A stretch of DNA of 64,000 nucleotides from NCBI RefSeq assembly GCF_040436345.1, contig NC_133224.1, forward strand, positions 7,370,741 through 7,434,740, given 5' to 3'. Made by a program: the position numbers and the translations under genes. This document shows, in pieces, positions 60,446 to 64,000 of the stretch. Within the stretch, counting starts at the first letter, position 1, and every line of letters begins with the position of its first letter. The notes under the pieces were generated by a model. That model did no database searches. It saw only the letters and a program-made list of their open reading frames with translations, and was not told the DNA's origin. The DNA is from Pagrus major. Taxonomy: Eukaryota > Chordata > Actinopteri > Spariformes > Sparidae.

Positions 60446-63400
60446 GAAAGCTTCAAACGTTGATGCTCTACCTACCCCTCTAGCGTCGGTTTTGGATGCT
60501 ATACGTTATAAGTTATACGTTATGCACAATGTCAATCTAGACTTTCAAAATAAAGCTTGTTAACAAAAACTACACATATTATGTCATATTAGTTATTATA
60601 TGAGTTTTCGGGCTGTTGTTAAGCTTGTCAAATGGTGATGGTGTGGTTGGCGTTAGGCTGAAAAACTAGGTTAGGTTTAGAAAAAAAGAAAATACGTAAG
60701 AGATGGAGCTCATGTAAAATCCACAAGTTATGTCATTTATGTATATTAACTACTTGACCCATTCAATCAACCCAACCAACCCCTCATCTCAGACATTTCT
60801 GACTCTATACTACAGCACGAGAGGGGCACTTCAAGAAGTGATACTAAAGGGTACTTACAGCGTCAAACTTAGAAGCGTGGGGTCGAGCACAGACTAAACA
60901 GCGGACAAACAACTTCATGTTTGCATCAGAGAAGTGTTTAAAAACTGCACGCTGTTATCCCCATTTGTATGATCATCACATCTCTCCATGACAGCAGATT
61001 TTTTCCATTGCGTCTGAGTGTGGCTGTCTGGAAAGCTGTAATCACCTCTGCCCTCAGATGTGGTTGATGACACATCAAACAAAGGAGTTCTTTTCAAGCA
61101 TACTGACACCTTTAGATTCAAACATGCTTATAAAACGTGATTTACTAATTAATCCCTAATGATATGCATTAAGAGCTTTAACATTTACCCCATCAGCTGT
61201 TGGCATCTTGTGTTTTTTGACACCTTCAGGAGTCTTGAGAGTGCTTTATCATGAAAATATTTACATTAAACGTTAGCAGTACAGTGAATTCGGGAGGTCG
61301 TGTCAAATAAAAACAGAATGCAATCATTTGCAAACCAACTGTAACGAAACAAAAATCACTGTGCCCCACATCCTTGTGACTCAAATCAACTCAAGTCACT
61401 ATTTTGATGGATGAGACGGAAAATAACTGACTTGAGGCTCAACTCAAGAATCAAATTAAAGACTTTGTGATGTGACTGTGCTCATTTTATATTTTCAGAA
61501 GCGATATTTTTTGATTGAGAAAGCTTTTACGAACAAATTCAATCCATTGTTCTACTTATTGGACAGGCTGGATAAACTGACTCACAACATCATTGTTTGA
61601 AATGTACTAATACCTTTTGTTTTTTTCTTTTCAGAGACATTACTGCAGGGTTAGGGTCACTTGCCTAAACTATAAGGACTCTGGTTGACATGAGTCGTGT
61701 GTCTGTCATGTAGTGATATCCTTTACACAATCGCGTCTTTCACAAAGTGGTGAACCTCATCTCATCCTCCAGCCAAATCATGTTAGTATCACCTGTTACC
61801 AATTAACCTGTTTACCTGTGGAATGATCCAAACAGGTGTTTTTGGAGCATTTCTCAGTCTTTTGCTGCTCCTGACACAACTTGTTCATAATGTGTTGCTC
61901 CCATCAGGTTCAGAATAAGCATATATTAACAGAAATCTATGAAGTCAATGAATTGAAACAGTGAATATATTGTCTCTTGTACTGTTTTCCAATTGTTTAC
62001 ATGTCATAAAGAATAATCATTTCATGTTCTACACAGCAATGTTGGAATTGGGGTCGTAGCCACTGCAACTTCAGTGTAACACTTCCCCGAACCGCTCGCC
62101 TCCACTTCCTCGGCCCAGAATTAGAAACAGAAGAGTTACGACATTGACCTAAATCAAACAATGGAGAGCAGCGCTTGGCCACTATAGGCTGTAATTTAGG
62201 ACTGACTTTTACCATCTTCTTCCGAGTGTGTTGTAGCCAAATGTCCGTCTCCCTGACTGTAAATCTGACTGCCTGCTGCTGTTGTGGTGCTGATGAGGAC
62301 TGGTTTCCTCAACACCATCCCACCTGTTCTTTCCGGTGTGTCATATACAAGTCCTTCAATATCTTCCGCTACTCTGAGTACTGTCCTACAACCTGTTTTG
62401 TTCAGCTTCTTCATGCATAGCTGCATATGTTTGTTCCTCTGTTTTGCATCCAAATATTCGACTCACACCTTCTTGTACACCGGCAAAATCTGCCAATGCA
62501 ACAAGTGAAAATTGTCCTATATCTCACTTAAATGCTACTTTCTTACACTACTACTTACATTAAAGGTGCACTCTGTAGTTTTGGGGAGGAGATTTTCATT
62601 TGCTGATTTTTTATGCCTAAACAAACTAAACAAACAAACTCTCTTTGTTTTCATGACTGAATAAACTGAATAAACAAACTGACCTTAAAGGACTGTCATA
62701 CTGATTCACTTTGTTTATATGTGGCGGACCCTGCCACCTTTCTAGCTTCAAACAGTGTTCTGGGGACCTTGTTATCCTCAGAGAACAGCTTGTTTATTCA
62801 GTTATGTTTGTAATATTAGACAAACTATATTTATGGGTAACCACTCAGGACAGGTGCAGGATGTTGAGATCTTAACTTGTTTTTAAATGATCTCTAAGTA
62901 GAAAACTTTACTCCATCCAGTACAGTATTAGATATTGAAGTATTTTATTCAGTCAGATGCAGTGGCACAGATTTCATATTGCAACTTTCTCTGTTGTTAC
63001 ACACTTATAATCTAACTAATATCTATCTGCACTGTAAACACAACACATGCAGCGAGACAGAGCACCTGTTTATTCCTCAAATTACAGTCCTTATAAAGGA
63101 CCTACTACATATCGTAAGCACAAAGCCAAAAACAAGTGAATATTGGGATGTTAGAATGCAGTATTGTAGGAAAGTAGCAAAAAGGGAAGTAAGTGCAGTA
63201 AGACAGACAGACTTTGAGTATTTTATGACATTGAAATTGGCCAAAGATGACCATAATAGAGTTGTACAGTAAGTGAGTAGGTAAGTAAATAATAAAGTAA
63301 TTACACCAACACTTTGCCTGCACATAAATCAAATAAGCTGTCAGATTATATTCACATTTTAATCAAAAATCCTTCAAGTCTCCAGTGATTTAAAAATGTT

Positions 63401-63911
63401 TTTGAGTTGCTTACCTTTCTGTTGACTTGTAACAGAAGTTCACTTTGACCACAGCTTGGAAACGTGAAGATTTAATCAACTTCACTGTGCTGCAGACATG
63501 TGAAAAAGACAGATAGTGACAAAGGAAGGTTGAAAAAAAGAAGAGGACGCTCAACGCGCACTTGCTGACAGCTCAAGAACTTTGACATCGCATTGTTTTT
63601 CTCTTTGCGGTCCCTCTACGTCGTTGTCATCTTATATTCTTCTTTAAAAAACCAGAACATTAAAAAAAGCCGTCAGGAGAGAGGCCTGGGTGAGGTCTAA
63701 CCAGCGGTCAGTCGGTGTCTCCCAGCACACTGGTACTGGCAGTACCGGTTCTGGCTCACTGTTACTGGGTCATTATGTAATCAGATGAGCACAGTTTTCT
63801 CTTCTCCTTGCATGTGAAGCTGAGAGGGAGTCCTGTGTGTGTGCTCGGTCAGAGAGAAGTTAAAGAAGCCTGCGCTGTCCACTCCTCCAGGACCCCCCCT
63901 GCACGCCTCTC

Positions 63912-63919
63912 TATATAAA
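63912..63919 (+). promoter_or_regulatory. TATA-like box near the right edge
   Basis: TATATAAA in a locally GC-richer context could belong to a plus-strand transcript starting outside or at the edge of the window. Nothing downstream can be seen, so this is only a weak call. Confidence 0.15.
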
Positions 63920-64000
63920 CCCAAAAGTATTCAGACTGCCGCTGTTTCACGACATTTTTAATTCATTAATTCAACTCTCCTCCCAGCTTCTCCTCCTACC

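Overview
The window looks like nuclear DNA of a ray-finned (teleost) fish. Genes are split into many small phase-1 exons, the DNA is AT-rich, introns carry fish-type Tc1-like, LINE-tail and hAT-like debris, and the gene families are vertebrate immune receptors and an inward-rectifier K+ channel. All recognised genes lie on the minus strand, so each is read from high to low coordinates. Gene models were built by hand from splice signals, reading frame and comparison between the tandem copies; the exon sums of every model divide by three.

Region 1 (1-38.6 kb) is a tandem array of Fc-receptor-like (FCRL / teleost leukocyte immune-type receptor) genes. Gene 0 shows only its first signal-peptide exon (371-407); the rest lies off the left edge. 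Gene 1 (3472-13201) has 8 Ig domains, gene 2 (16348-23297) has 5 and gene 3 (26572-38364) has 10. All share a two-exon signal peptide, a first Ig domain starting D-A-D-A-V-L-E-V, one transmembrane exon, a 16-nt microexon and a 74-nt plus 51-nt exon pair encoding paired tyrosines. In genes 1 and 2 this pair makes an ITAM (YSAL-x7-YDTI or YETV) and the whole cassette is duplicated. In gene 3 the first half of the ITAM is broken (YSSP), and four extra exons add ITIM/ITSM-like motifs (VTYSLL, SIYSNV, LLYAQV, TVYSEV). The array therefore reads as a paired activating/inhibitory receptor set with shared ectodomain ancestry and opposite tails.

Region 2 (41.3-44 kb) holds a CD2/SLAM-family-like receptor: V domain without the canonical disulfide, Cys-rich C2 domain, one membrane span and two TVYSxL motifs in the tail. 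Region 3 (44-47.2 kb) has no gene I can support; it contains repeats, a 255-bp hAT-like MITE with 8-bp target duplication and a weak promoter-like GC block. Region 4 (47.2-56.2 kb) is kcnj10 (Kir4.1-like), with its CDS split over five exons. Region 5 (56.2-64 kb) is upstream or intronic sequence of kcnj10 with repeats; no coding exon is recognised.

FCRL/FCGR genes, SLAM-family genes and KCNJ10 all lie on human 1q21-q23, so the neighbourhood fits an old linkage of these loci and supports the family assignments independently of sequence similarity.
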